Below are positions 47,039-59,815 of a stretch of DNA of 64,000 nucleotides, in pieces. The stretch is taken from NCBI GenBank assembly GCA_037127315.1, contig JBBBDQ010001153.1, positions 4,273,501 through 4,337,500 on the forward strand, in the 5' to 3' direction. This stretch comes from Ascarosepion bandense (lineage: Eukaryota > Mollusca > Cephalopoda > Sepiida > Sepiidae). A program made the position numbers and the translations under genes. The notes under the pieces were generated by a model, which was given only the letters and a program-made list of their open reading frames with translations, searched no databases and had not been told where the DNA came from. The stretch's first letter is position 1, and each line of letters begins with the position of its first letter.

Positions 47039-50000
47039 TTTTAAGATTTTCAGTAATCAAGAACAAAAATAAAATATAATTTTCGTGTATTTTTTAGTAA
47101 GATAAATTTGTAATGCCTTTTTATGCTAAAACCCATTAACGATACATCTGTATTATAGATACTATTGCTCTGCACAGTAATTATTACATTTATTCTGGAA
47201 GACAAAAAAATTCGGTTTCTTTTTATTTGCCATTTGGTTGATTGTAAATAATCGATAAAAGCAGTTTTAGATTAAAAAAGAATAAAAAATTTCCTCAAAA
47301 CGAAAATATTTAGTTGGTTTGTGCAATAAAAAATACAAACCTTAAAATCATTGAACATTCATAAAAATGTCCGAAGCTCACATACGGTTTCGTGATTTCA
47401 AAGTCAGCGATAAATCTTGTAAAGCCAATATTTATTGTTCTACTGTTTATATACAACCCATCACTAAAGAGGGTTGAAAAATATTCGGTTCCATTTTCCA
47501 CTTCAGAAATTAACTGATTCCTTTATTTATGCTTTATTTTTACAACTGTCAAATTGGAGCCAAAATGGAATTTTTCTGTCATATCTTGGCTAGAACTTCT
47601 CCTTCCTCACTTTCCAGTCTTGACAGTGTTCAAAATCATCTTCGTGCTTATAGCGTGATTAATTATTTTGCACCAATAAACTTCTTTCCCACAGACAAAA
47701 CGTTACAAGCCTCCTTTCAATACTTTGTCTATTTCCATATAAAATAATCTGAGAAGCTATATTTTTACTTCCAAAAGTACAGAACTTTGCAGTTAAGACC
47801 TGCCATGCCATATATGAAGAGTCGAATCATCCCTATTCTGTTTCATTGGTAAGAAAGAAGTGCTGTTTGAAAAGCTTCTTTTCAAGAAAATTACTTTGTG
47901 GGAACAGAACCCCAAGAAGATGTTATTTACATAAAACAACTTCATTCAATAAACATTTATTTTGAGTGGCTCCTGAGCCTTGTATTGGGTGGAAAAATAC
48001 TGGCATTGTATCCGCCAAAAATTGCTGAATTAATTACATCTAAAAAAATATACAACTTTGTTTATGCCAGTTAAATGTATGTATTACAATAACAAACTTA
48101 TCCCTTGAATGAATTTCTGTCCTTGTAATGATTTTAAAATGATATAACAATGTTACATGCATCATCATCATCACCATTGATTTAGTAGTGACATTTGACA
48201 AATACCAATGAATACACAAAAACAATGGAACATATTTTTCTGTTCCTTCTCAATCCTACATTCTTCTCTTTCTCGTAACGTTCAACTTTACAGAAATCGA
48301 ACTGTCTAACAGAAAAGTGATACCCACAGTTTTATAAGATATGAATATACTTATATTTCTAGTAGGTTTTATTTATTATATATTTAAATAGAAAATCATA
48401 GATATTCATAGAAGAATAACATTTCCTGTTGAATGAAATAATTGGATGTGTGATACATCGGATTTAATGCGCTCTTTATTTGTTTTTTTCTTGTTTTCAT
48501 CATAAAAATAAATTGTGTTGTTGTGCATCGAAGTGATAAATGTTTCCAAAAGAAATATATTCAGGAAAATATCTCAACAATTTTTCATTTATACTGCGCT
48601 CTCTTCTGTCAAAAAAATGACAGTTCACAACTTTGAGAATAAAGTGACTAAATGAATTCTTTAAACGCATTGACTTCATTCCAATGTCTTCAGCAAAACA
48701 GAATTTTATTTTATAATAAATTATGTAGGTGCTTTTGCAGATTTTCTCGTATATTATGCAAGTAACGTTTTCGTACGTACTACTTAAGGTTTCCTTAAAA
48801 AGTTCTATATTTTCAGCCATAAACCGTATCACACTACGAATTTAGCAAAATGACTTAAGGACAAATTCATAGATATTTGCAAGCGTAATTTATAATATTT
48901 TTTTATTCTTCAACAATTCGGAAACTTTTATGTCAAACTGAAATGCACCATGTACGTTTCTTATAAACCAAACTCATCTGAGCTGGGATCACTAATTCCT
49001 ATAGCAGCATTAAGTAGGAAAATTGGGAAGCGAGACAGAGGAAGAGGCGAAAAGCCTGTGTGAAATAGGAAGGGTAAAAGATAGGAAAGCCAGAGAAAAA
49101 AAAAAGAAAAAAAAGCGAGTGAACGACAAAAATATCTATACAAAGAGAAGACGAAAATCATTGAGATAAAAGAAAGAAAATGAAAACGATTTGTTGGTTG
49201 TTGATATCAAGCGTGAAGAAATGGCGTAAAAATGGCGATACATTTCATTTCTCCGTTTCTTTAGGAAAAGAATAACAGAATGATTAATAACTGGGAGGTA
49301 ACGGACAATATTTCCTGAATTCGTTATTCCCATTTCACATCACAAACTATTTTATGTTTGTAAAATATTTTGATAAAAACACTGAAACAGGAGAGAATGT
49401 TGAAGTATATGGAAAAGTTGAGAAAAGAGAAGCGTTAGAAGATAAGGAATAATCTTAGTTGGAATTTCAATAATTCTACTAGATTTATGAAAGAATTTTC
49501 AGTATTGTTTTTATAATTCATAGCTCTGTTTTCAGTTATTAAAGTAATTTCAGTATGGACCGATAACAACTTTCAGATGAATAGTACTTTTTAATGTCAT
49601 TTTACTTCAGGAAGTAAACAACCATGGCACTTCACATATTCCTTTTGTGAATTACGATGACTTGGGAAAAGTTTTGGGTGGCTTCTTGTTGCCTTCTTCA
49701 TCGCTTTGAATTCAAATCTTTCTAGTTTGAATGCTACCCCAGGATAGAAGGCTCAGTGTAGCACGATAGTGAAGCAATACATTCATGCTTTTGCCAATGG
49801 GATTTTACAAATTTGAACGCTTTAGATTAAGTTGCAATTTAAAATCGGCTCACCGATTCCATTTTTTACTTCGATAACCGATAATTTGTTTGTTTTAATT
49901 CAATTAATGCTTTGAAGAACTCATAGATATTTTCAATTGACTGAAAAAATGTTTATAGCAGAGAAGCAATCGACTGAATTAAAGTGAGCATATCAGAGAA

Positions 50001-51221
50001 TTTTCAAGTTTATGTTCGATTGATGCGTTGTATTTGCTACACAAGGAAAATAAATTGTCACGAAGAAAATTAACTATACGGTTTGCTTGCATTGAAAAAG
50101 TGATTTTATTTTCAAATATGGAAATTAAACAGAATACTTCTCCATTCCAAATTCGGAAATTTTATTGATTGCACACTAAAAATGAATTCGAAATTTCTAT
50201 ATGCATCAAATATAGTAAAACATCTCGTTTGCAGTCACAGACGTGTTTTACATTTGAACATTTACTAACGTTGTTGTTACTGAAGGAAATTTCGTAGCTT
50301 CTTTTAGTGTTTTCGTGCAATATAAAAGATTTTATTTGTTGCTATAAAAGGAAAGGAAGCAAATATGTCAAGATTTAATTCGTTTATTATTATTATTATT
50401 TAGATTATTATTATCATTATTTAGATTATCTACTAAATTTTTAGTTTCACTAAACTAGGTCTATACGTGGTGAAGTAAACCAATATCAAACATTCTATAA
50501 AGTTCATTATGTGAACAGATATAATAAATGTGTCTTCCAAATGGTGATCATATTTAATATTTAAATATTAGCAGTGGAACAACAGACGACAGATAACGTG
50601 ACAGAGAAATAAAAAAAATGCGCAAATATAGTGAAGGATATTTTACAGATATAGTAAAATATTTATAGAGTAAAATATCAAGATATTGTAAAGACACATT
50701 AGAATTTTTTAAAAAAGTATAACTACTGTGTAAATTCTAATCTCTCACATGACAAGCGAGGTTAAAAATGTCTTCAAGTCATAAATGACATTTTATTCTA
50801 ATGATAAATGTTTAAATAATTTCTGGACACACTATGTGATAAATGAGAATAAAAACTAGAGAAAGAAACATATTAAATACATAAAACAGTTACTGAAGAC
50901 ATTTTTATACACACAGAACATGTCCAAAACCGCGATTAATATAAATGATATATAATGATAAGTTTGAACAAACACAGAGAAACACTTTCAGGAAAGAAAA
51001 AGAGAAGCCATTTAAGAAAAAAGTATTGGTGAGGACAGCAAAATTTAGGAAGTAGTTAAAATCTAGAATCACCCCCATGCTAAAGAGAAATAGAATAGGG
51101 TAGGCTCACCGAAAAAATATGAACATAAGAGTAATCATAGATTATAAAGTTACATTTTGACGACATCCATATGACAATTTATCCTAGTCCACACGTGATT
51201 TTGGTGCAGAAAAATGAAACT

Positions 51222-51251
51222 GACAAATAAATAAATAAATAAATAAATAAA
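51222..51251. repeat. (AAAT)n microsatellite
   Basis: Seven AAAT/AATA units. Confidence 0.9.
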
Positions 51252-51603
51252 CCTTTAACAGTTGTGCTTCAATCAGAGGTTGATGATAAATATAAAGAAT
51301 AATGATTTTAGGCAAATCGAAATAAATAGAAACATTAGTAATGGAAAATATTTATGCATGTAATATTTCTCCAGTTAATTTCTTCAGTAAAGTTTATTTC
51401 AATTTATTGGCATAGCAAAATATTTTACAAGAGAAATAATTTTCAGTAGGAATGCATTGCTAAATATTTCACGATTGAATTGCTTTGAAAATCATAGAAA
51501 GTAACTAGCAACGGCCAAGAATTGATGTAAGAAAATTGACAAAATTGAATGATTAAGTGGGGTTGTTGAAAAGCTATAAGATATTAATAGATAAGATATA
51601 TAA

Positions 51604-51631
51604 GATATTAATAGCTAAAGCTATTAATATC
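51604..51631. repeat. Perfect 13-bp-arm palindrome
   Basis: gatattaatagct and agctattaatatc are separated by two bases. Partial copies of the arm lie just to the left (51579, 51604), so it arose in a small local repeat. Confidence 0.9.
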
Positions 51632-54478
51632 CTATTAAGAAATATTCTGATACTGGAACATTTGGTTAGAATTTAGGGAGTTTGTCAGGCCAAAATCTTT
51701 GAAGAAACAACATGTATCTCATACTTAGTAATTTTATGGCCTTGTGATAAAAAAATTAACTTGAATTACAACTTTGTCCAGATAACAGTATACGACAATA
51801 ATCATCTAATAATAACTAAAAGAAAGAAAAACTGTAAAAATGAATAGCAACTACTATAAGGAGTTTAATCGAGCATGCCAGTACGTATTCCAATGTAATG
51901 CATTACCATGCTTTCTTCTGGTAAATCAAAGAAAATATAGATAATAAAGTAAGACAATGGAGACCGATGCACAGTTTCCTGAGCACGAGAAAGATGTTGA
52001 AATTGAGATTAAAAAATGAATTAGAATTAGCGAATATTAGATTGAAATGCAAATGTTCTAAGAATACAAGTTAATACACTTATGAAAGAGAAAGGAAAGT
52101 TCAGTTATGTATCAAGATAAAGTCTATCTTGAATATTAATGATTTTTTGGGGGTCTGATATTGTTGTACAAACTAAGTACAAGATAACCTATTCATAATT
52201 ATATGCCAATAGACAGGTTATAGGAACAAATGTTTGACCAATACAATGTACCATATTACCAAATAAATTAATTTGAACTCTTTGACATGCTTTCATACTC
52301 ATCAATATTTCAAACATCGATTCTTTCAATGTTTTACTGTTTCAACGTTAACATGAATTGCAGTAGCTTTTATTGATTCCCAAATATATGTTTTGCTTGA
52401 ATATCGTTTTCCAATTTCATAGATTTCTCTTTTATTAATAGATCCCAATATTATTTGATAGGAATATACTTTTTTTAAAATTAAAACATCATGATTTTAA
52501 CCTGGAGAGCTAAAAAATAAAATTGCTTATTAAAAAATGTTACCATACCTCTCCCGTTTATTTTGACACCAACAAAACAAAGAAAATATCTAATTTTACA
52601 ATATTCAATACTAAAACAGATCATAAATCATCTCTTAGCTGTTGTTTTCTAAAATATATTAGCTGACTGCTGTCACGAAGTAATCAAAATCTAGTCTATC
52701 CACCAGGTCTATCTAATGTCACAATAAAAATTTACTTCAATAAAATTTACCATTGAGAAATGACATTTGTTTTTGTTCAACTTACAGTTTAATTTTTACG
52801 ATGTTTATTTAAAAATGGTGGTTTAATTGGTTTCATGTCATTTATCATTGTTCATTAAAAGTTTCATTGTTTTTCTTCTGTTCTCATTCGTAGCATAATC
52901 TTCTTCAAATTTCCTTAGTTAATTTACTTTTCCTCCTTATTCCCTTTTTATTCTTTTCAGGTTTCATTTTAATTGTTAAACAATCTCTTTCCAAATTTTT
53001 ACCAATTTCAGCCGTTGCTTTTCTGCCATGCAACACTTTCATAACTTGATTCTCTTTTGATGTTTTATATTTCTCATGATCTATAGCATTAAATGTACAT
53101 TAAATTAGAAAACAAATATCAACAACTATATAACTATTATAGATATTTATTTATGGCATCATGAACAAACTTCAAATTGCATCTCACTCCCCCAAATATT
53201 CTATTGCAAACATTTCTAATAAAATCAAATGTTAAGTGAAATATTTATCATTTGAATATAAATATCGGCTGATTAATAACACATTTATTGGGAATAATTT
53301 GACTGAACAACCAGTCAAAACAGATTAAATTGCAAACCACAATAACTACTATTGACTAATTATATATTTATCTCTACCATGCAAGAATGTAACAATTCTA
53401 GAATGACAAAAAGGATAAATAATGATTTTTCATGCAAAGTTCAGTTATTGATCAATAAGCTGATACTGTTGTTCCAAAAATAAATATCTAAAGTATACAC
53501 GATAAAATATTAAAATATTTTAATGGATTTACATATTGGATCAATAAATTCACTAAAAATAATAAACAATTCTTCTAATCTTTTTCATTTTTTCAAAAAT
53601 TACTAAGAAAAATTGAAATACCATCAGTTATCTCAGTCACCTTTATGATAAAATTAGATATGATATCTCACAGATGAACACTGGAATATTTCAATTTTTT
53701 TTCTTCCCTATTGTTTTGTATTGAATGAATACTACTCAAATTTATAACATATATTTATTAATCACTTGTTCTACATTTTAAAATATAGAAATTGGAGGAG
53801 ACAGTAACTATAAATCTTGATACTAATACTGTTATTCACGAATGTCGTATTCTGCCGATAAAGAAGAATGTTTGCTCATAAATTCTTGTAATTATTCTTT
53901 TAACTCATTTGCAGTATATTTGCTTGATATTTCACTTAAAACTATGTCTCTCCTGTTTGATATGCACATAACTCCCTCCTTGATTTCTGTTGTCACTAAA
54001 CTGAATACCCATAAGGCATGTTGAACTGACATGTTGAATCGATAGTATCCATGCAGTAGTCACAAAGAATTGACTCCTGAAATGGTTTGTGTCCTCTCTA
54101 AACTCTACAATAAATGTCTTGCCTTTTCTTGTTTCCCAGCATGTGGAAATTCTTCATTTGTAGATCTTGTTTTAAGAATGTAAATGATGCCCTACAGACA
54201 TGAGATTATCATACAATTAGAACGAACTTTTAATTTAAAGAATTCACATTGAAACTCAACTGTTAATTCAGTAGTTGTAGGATCTCCAGGAATGATTATG
54301 AAAGATACTGATATGCACATTAACAATATTCAAGGAAGTGAATTTTTTCTGAACTACAAAAGATTGCTTTAATAAATATATTCGCAACTCTTTCGGTTAA
54401 ATATTATCAGTAACTCCCAAATAAAATTTCTTTCTTTCTTATGTCTCAAGCGTGACGGATGTGCTAAATGAATAAATC

Positions 54479-55790
54479 AAACTGGACTCTAAACGACATC
54501 AGGCGAATGGATGCTAAAACAAGAAAGCTTCTTTCTAAGCATAAGATGCATCATCCAAAGGCTGATGTAGACCGTCTATACATACCCCGTAAAGAAGGTG
54601 GAAGAGGTCTTATTCAGCTGGAATTGTCATACAAGACAACAACTATTGGCTTACTAACATACATAGAAACAACAAAGGATTGGATGATACAATTAGTAAG
54701 GCAACATGAAGAAAGAAAGAAAAAATATTCAATAATAAAAGAAGGCAGTGAATACAAACAAGATTTACAGTTAGTAGATTCTGTAGAAAAGCAAATCAGA
54801 AGCCAAGAACCAATTATTGCGGCAAAAAATATGAAAATGAAAGCCAAAGATAAAGCTCTTGAACAGATGAAACAGCGCTGGCAAGACAAACCTCTGCATG
54901 GCCAATATCCAGTACGTGCCAATAAATCCAATGTTGACAAAGTTAATACTCATCGATGGTTACGTGCATCTGGATTTAAGTCTGAAACTGAAGGCTTTAT
55001 TCTTGCAGCACAAGACCAAAGTTTTTTCACTAGAAACTTTCAGGCAAATATTATGCATAATAATATGGATCCAAAATGCAGGTTTTGTGATAAACACCAA
55101 GAAACAATAGATCACCTAATCTCAGGCCGTTCTGTGCTTGCCCCAAATGAATATAAAATCGCCACGATAGAGTTGGACAATATTTACATTGGGCAATGTG
55201 CAAACATTATGGAAAAGCTGTAAACAAACACTGGTATGAACATCACCCAGCACCGGTTACAGAAATAGAAGATGTAACCATTCTATGGGATTACACCATC
55301 TACAGACAGAAAAATTGAAGCAAACAGGCCAGACATTATTGTTAAAAACCAGAAGGAGAAAACTTGTCTATTAATTGATATGGCTTGTCCAGCGGATTGT
55401 AACATAGCAACCAAGGAATTTGAAAAAACTGTCAAAATATAAAGACCTGGAAATTGAAATAGAAAAAATGTGGAAATTGAAAACAAGAGTTGTGCCAGTG
55501 ATAGTAGGTGCACTTGGAATGATAAAAAATGGAACAAAACAACACATTGAAAGAATCCCTGGAAACCCCAGCTTAAGAGATATACAAAAAATTGTCTTAT
55601 TAAGTACAGCCCACACACTAAGGAAAACTTTATCTATGTAATGCTGGGGATGATAGGGAAGGTAGAAAAACATGAAATGGAGCCATAACAACACGCCACT
55701 ACCTGCCTTAGGTCTCCCCGCAGACTTGGTTGGTAGTGAGACCAAAGCAGAAATCGAAATATGATGAAAAATGACATAATAATAATAATA
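54479..55790 (+). mobile_element. Young 5'-truncated R4/Dong-type LINE copy
   Basis: From 'aactggactctaaacgacat' onward it is almost identical by eye to the complement of 16660-15340 in the intact copy. It begins inside the region after the reverse transcriptase (residue about 864 of the intact protein) and runs through the CCHC finger, the endonuclease and the 3' UTR to an (ATA)n tail at about 55777-55790. Three small indels break the frame: loss of one A in a run near 55158, loss of two bases near 55307, and gain of one A near 55430. The CCHC finger keeps three of its zinc ligands but the last cysteine is arginine (ISGR). An open frame of 251 codons from 54468 borrows its start from flanking DNA. 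No target duplication was found. Confidence 0.95.
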
Positions 55791-56958
55791 GAACGTTTAG
55801 CTCATTAAAAAAATTTCGACGATAAACAAAGAAATCAATATTGTATTGCAGACTTTTTAAGTTATATATTTTGCTTTTTCCAAATCAGGTTAACACTTCG
55901 AATATTTACTTTGCGAAATAATTAATGGCAGTAAACCATCTTGTGTAATGGCTTGGAACACTTGCAAGGCCTTTTTATAACAAAGACGAATTTCTCATGT
56001 TTACTATTTTAATACGGTTCCGTGTTTACTCAAGTAACACATCCGTCAACTTGAATGCACTGTACACTCCCTAAAACGAAAATCAATACGAACAAGTTCC
56101 TCTCGGAAGCACATTTTTATATCGTGGCAACAGGAAAAATCTATGCATAGAATATTGATATATGGTCTTTAACAGCTCAACAGCTCCAAATAAGCAAAAT
56201 ATTCGTTCTCATAATTCATTAGGAAACACTCATCATCATGCGATCCGAGTTTAAAACATGTTTATTTTCTTTGCCACAACAGAATCGAAATTCGAGTCAA
56301 TACAACGCGATACCTCATATATTTTATGTTGGTTTACGCTACATTGCAATTGGATATAATAATATGCCTTTATTCTGGACAATACTTTCGTGAAAAAATA
56401 TCTATAGATAGTAAGAGCAATAATTTTGGTAAAAAATTATAGTTTGCGTAATTATAGTTTGTAATCTGTACTGGCATAAATGTTAATAGAAATGTTAATA
56501 ACCCTCGAAAGACGGATGGAGACATTCTGTTTAAAATAGATGCTTTTATCGATTTTCTAGCTAAACTTAGAACACAAACACACTCACACATACTTTTTCA
56601 CTTAACTTTTTTTCTGACCAAACAATGTATTATCTAAAAACACCAGCAGAAATATATCAGTTTAGAGAACGTTGATTAAAAGACGGTTTCTATTTATGGA
56701 AGTTGGTGTGTTGATATTTGCATAAAATTTATATAAGTTTTACGCGGTCTGTCCGGACAGTAACTAGCCATTTTAAATATCTTGAGAATTTTGTAAATTT
56801 TGTTTCAGACAATGACTTTATTTTCTTGCGTCGCACATTTCCGGATCAAAAATTGAGTAAAAAAAAACGGATGTAATTAAATTGAAACTAACAATGTACT
56901 AATTATTATACTAATTCTTTATAGTAATGAAAAGATCAGTTTCTGTCTTTGTCTATAT
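55791..56958. other. AT-rich non-coding stretch
   Basis: Nothing recognisable. Confidence 0.5.
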
Positions 56959-57408
56959 TTCTGAGATGAGGTAGTATTTACACTATTTACATTATTCGGA
57001 CTATTGTCCTCATTTTTGTTGCCATTTGTACGCGCTAGGTTACAAACATCTCCTAAGCCGACGAAGCATAGAGCTGAATACAATATAGTTCCTTAAAGAC
57101 ACATGGCCCAGTGGATATAAATAATTGTTAATTCAAGTGACTTCACCCAAAACGTTGTGAGTTCAATAACAGGCGACAGCAGTGGTGAACAAGAAACTTA
57201 GAGTCGGGTTAGAGGGAGATAACTCGTGACTACCTAAGAGGCTTTGTATAAGGAATGAGAATGGTATACCCGAGTGATCGTAATAAAAGATTCGGTGCAA
57301 AATTACTTGCACCTGAAGAAGGCCGGAGCGTACAACAGCCAAAACGTCATACAAATGGCACCAACGATGAGGACAATAGTCCGAATAATGTAAATTGTGT
57401 AGATCAGG
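56959..57408 (+). mobile_element. Penelope-like short element with inverted ends, copy 2
   Basis: About 70 bp at each end are inverted copies of one another: 'ctgagatgaggtagtattta' through 'ttgccatttgtacg' on the left, and 'cgtcatacaaatggcaccaa' through 'aatgtaaattgtgtagatca' on the right. After the left copy the sequence joins a short piece of the coding end seen in the longer element ('ctaagccgacgaagcataga', matching 60696 onward), then the 3' UTR. Within the UTR lie tRNA-like boxes: 'tggcccagtgg' (57104-57114) and 'gttgtgagttcaataac' (57154-57170). It is an internally deleted derivative of a longer Penelope-like element. Confidence 0.8.
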
Positions 57409-57889
57409 TTCTAATGTTCAGATATAGAATCTAACCATAATTATTTTATCGTGATTCATGAATTAAGAAAATGCGTTTTTATTTCTTTGATAACGTCATC
57501 TGAAGTATTCTACCAAGCTACTAATATCATGCAAAAACTAGTATTTGTTTAATACTACCGAGCATATTGATGGAATTGTCAAATGACTATTTTGCAATAC
57601 AGGAGCCATATCAGCCTTTAGTCTGATATGTTTCCAAACACGTGGCGCGCCTTACTGTTGCGGTGGAAGAGAATAGCAGGTTTAGCTGAATTATTCAAAA
57701 ACAATAAAAAATATAGAGACTGTTTCAAAGAATTCATATGCCAAAAATAAATATGATTTCTAAATTTAAAATATTATTATGGATTACTTTTATTTGCCTA
57801 CATGAATGCTAATATAAATAATTATAATTATTGACCGAATGTGGTATCTTTGTAGTATTTTTAATTATATTAAGTATTAAAAATATAGT
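57409..57889. other. AT-rich non-coding stretch
   Basis: Nothing recognisable. Confidence 0.5.
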
Positions 57890-58089
57890 AAAACGGTTCC
57901 GAAAACTAAAGGAGGGAGTTATCAAAGATCATTTTCTGACTTCCAATCCAGAGTAATCTCCCATGAATACATTCTCTGCGTTTTTCTTATTTTTAGATGA
58001 ACTTTTTATCACATAAAATTTGGTGAGGCGCGATCAAATTTTCATTCCGGAAACGCGACCCAGAAAAAAAAGGTTTCGAACCACTGGCT
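57890..58089. mobile_element. Possible hAT-type MITE
   Basis: The right end, 'aaaggtttcgaaccactg' (58072-58089), is the complement of CAGTGGTTCGAAACC, a typical hAT terminus. A weaker left counterpart, 'cggttccgaaaactaaagg', lies at 57894-57912. The expected 8-bp target duplication is not visible. The interior has no coding sequence. Confidence 0.35.
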
Positions 58090-58664
58090 GAATATGTTTA
58101 TGTTTACATTTTTGATTGAAGTTTCTATTTTATAACAAATTTCGATATTAAATATTCATACGAGCTGCGTCCTTTAGATTCATCTGCCCAAACCTTTTCA
58201 TCTATGACACGGCATTTTCTCCGTCTTACAAAGGTTAAACGAAAGTTCTAATTTCTTCTAAAAACTTCCACTTTGTGGAACAAACACTCGACGAGAGGCT
58301 CCTCTGAACATTACAATATTCTTCTTTCTTTTTTTTTTTTGGTCAAGAGTAAAATGTTATCTATCATGTTTATTCTCAAAGACTTTCCTTTATATCACCT
58401 ATTCTGAATTCTGTATCAAACACCTTATTCAGCATTACCATTTTAGAAGTCATTGGTTGACTCTTGATTTTGATACTGGATAAATATTCGAATAAAAATC
58501 GGTTTGAAATTAAGTTAAATATAATGTTTAACAAACTAGTCTTGTATATCACTACTATTTGAATAAATTCAATTCTCATTGGATTCCAAACTCGAGACAC
58601 ACTAAACTTGGTTATAACCTTTAAAGTACCGAGATATGAATCACCAATTATCAAGCTCATTTTG
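58090..58664. other. AT-rich non-coding stretch
   Basis: No gene recognised. An open frame of 94 codons (58376-58660, minus) has no known domain. Confidence 0.5.
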
Positions 58665-58967
58665 ATGATGATTAATCAATTAAGTGCCATACGTGATACA
58701 CGTTCGGGCGATCATGTCTCGAAAGAGACATGACTGACTGGGTAAATGATAATCCTGCAGTAGGTTGGCACTAGATAAGCTTATAGAACCCAATCTGTCC
58801 TGTTATTCAACCCATAACTGGAGGGAAGAGACGGATTAATACCTTTCCCAATGGTATTTGCGCGTAAGTGAATACAAGGAATTCAAATGTAATTCAAACT
58901 CGGCTTCACGATTTCTCGTTCCGAGCCGATATCCACTGCACCACAGTGCACATCAATGATGATTAAT
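58665..58967 (-). mobile_element. Complete main-family SINE with perfect 12-bp target duplication
   Basis: The direct repeat atgatgattaat flanks the element at 58665-58676 and 58956-58967. The SINE (58677-58955) is complete on the minus strand: head with A-box region (ggtgcagtggatatcggctc) and B box (rc of 'ttcaaactcggc'), body and a short degenerate tail. One internal deletion near 58755-58790 removes part of the 'accgcagaaagcaatggc' region. The family hairpin (CATGTCTC, GAAA loop, GAGACATG) is perfect at 58713-58732. Low divergence suggests that this is one of the younger insertions here. Confidence 0.95.
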
Positions 58968-59815
58968 AGTTTGCTAAATTCAGTCACCATTTTTAGTCTT
59001 ATGTCAAACCAACCGAAGTTTAGTAAATATTTATGTGAGTGATTGTGAATGAATTCTGTGTTTTTGGCTAGCAAACTGTTGTAGGTATTAATGCATTCGA
59101 TTGTCATCTGGTGGTTTACAATTGTAGTTTAGTTCCAGACAAAGATAAGCTAAATGAATATTGAATAAATATTGACATCAGATATGAACATGACTTTCAA
59201 TATTCGTTATATACAGCAAAAGAAAATGGTGAGTCATAAATTTTTATGGTAAGTTCAAATGGTTTATTCGAAATGTTTGTAGGAACCAATAGAGACTAGA
59301 AGAAACTCCCTTTTCTCCTCACAAATGAATTCTATATCTTGATAATATTCACAAAAACACCCTAAATATATCTGTTAATGAGGCTTATTTTATATGTTGA
59401 TCAATGAAAAGTAATCGAATAGTAATCGATATTGGGTACTGATCACTGAGGGCGAGCATTTTGATGGATATTAACGTTGTTGATTGGCGTGATTCATTCT
59501 TCAGGATGTCCGGTTCGAAATCAAACTTAAGCTGATTATTTTTACTTTGGACTAAAATGAATGCAAACAACCTTCACAAATAAAATATTGATAAAGTTAT
59601 TTCAATTTGGTCGTTGATCAACTTTTATTTCCTTCTTTAAGGATTTTAAGAGATCGCTAATTTGCTTTGAGCTCCATATTTTGTTGTTTCTCTAATAAAG
59701 AAAACATATTTGTTATTGATATTTTAGTTTTAAAATAATTAAATGTGACAAAGAAAATATTACGAGAAATTTTTAAAAGAACTTAGCCCGACTAAGACGC
59801 ATTTACTAAAAAGAT
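58968..59815. other. AT-rich non-coding stretch
   Basis: Nothing recognisable. Confidence 0.5.

Larger units (their letters stand above)
47039..54478. other. 7.4-kb AT-rich stretch, no gene recognised
   Basis: No convincing gene or mobile element. It holds a purine-rich tract at about 49020-49130, (ATT)n at about 50385-50420, (AAAT)n at 51222-51251 and a palindrome at 51604-51631. Parts of 51-54 kb are extremely AT-rich. A weak LINE-like piece at 47529-47960 is discussed among rejected items. Confidence 0.5.

Noticed and set aside
47529..47960. An open frame with 'SPSSLSSLDSVQNHLRAY' resembling the end of a jockey-like reverse transcriptase.
   Set aside because: The resemblance covers one short block only, and the downstream conserved blocks are not readable with confidence.
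57285..57350. A hammerhead-like stretch at the Penelope-like 3' end (CTGAAGA...GGCC...AAACGTC).
   Set aside because: CTGAAGA and GAAACGTC-like blocks are present in the family, but stem II needs an extra unpaired base and there is no room for stem III between GAA and GTC. It is more likely a plain stem-loop in the terminus.
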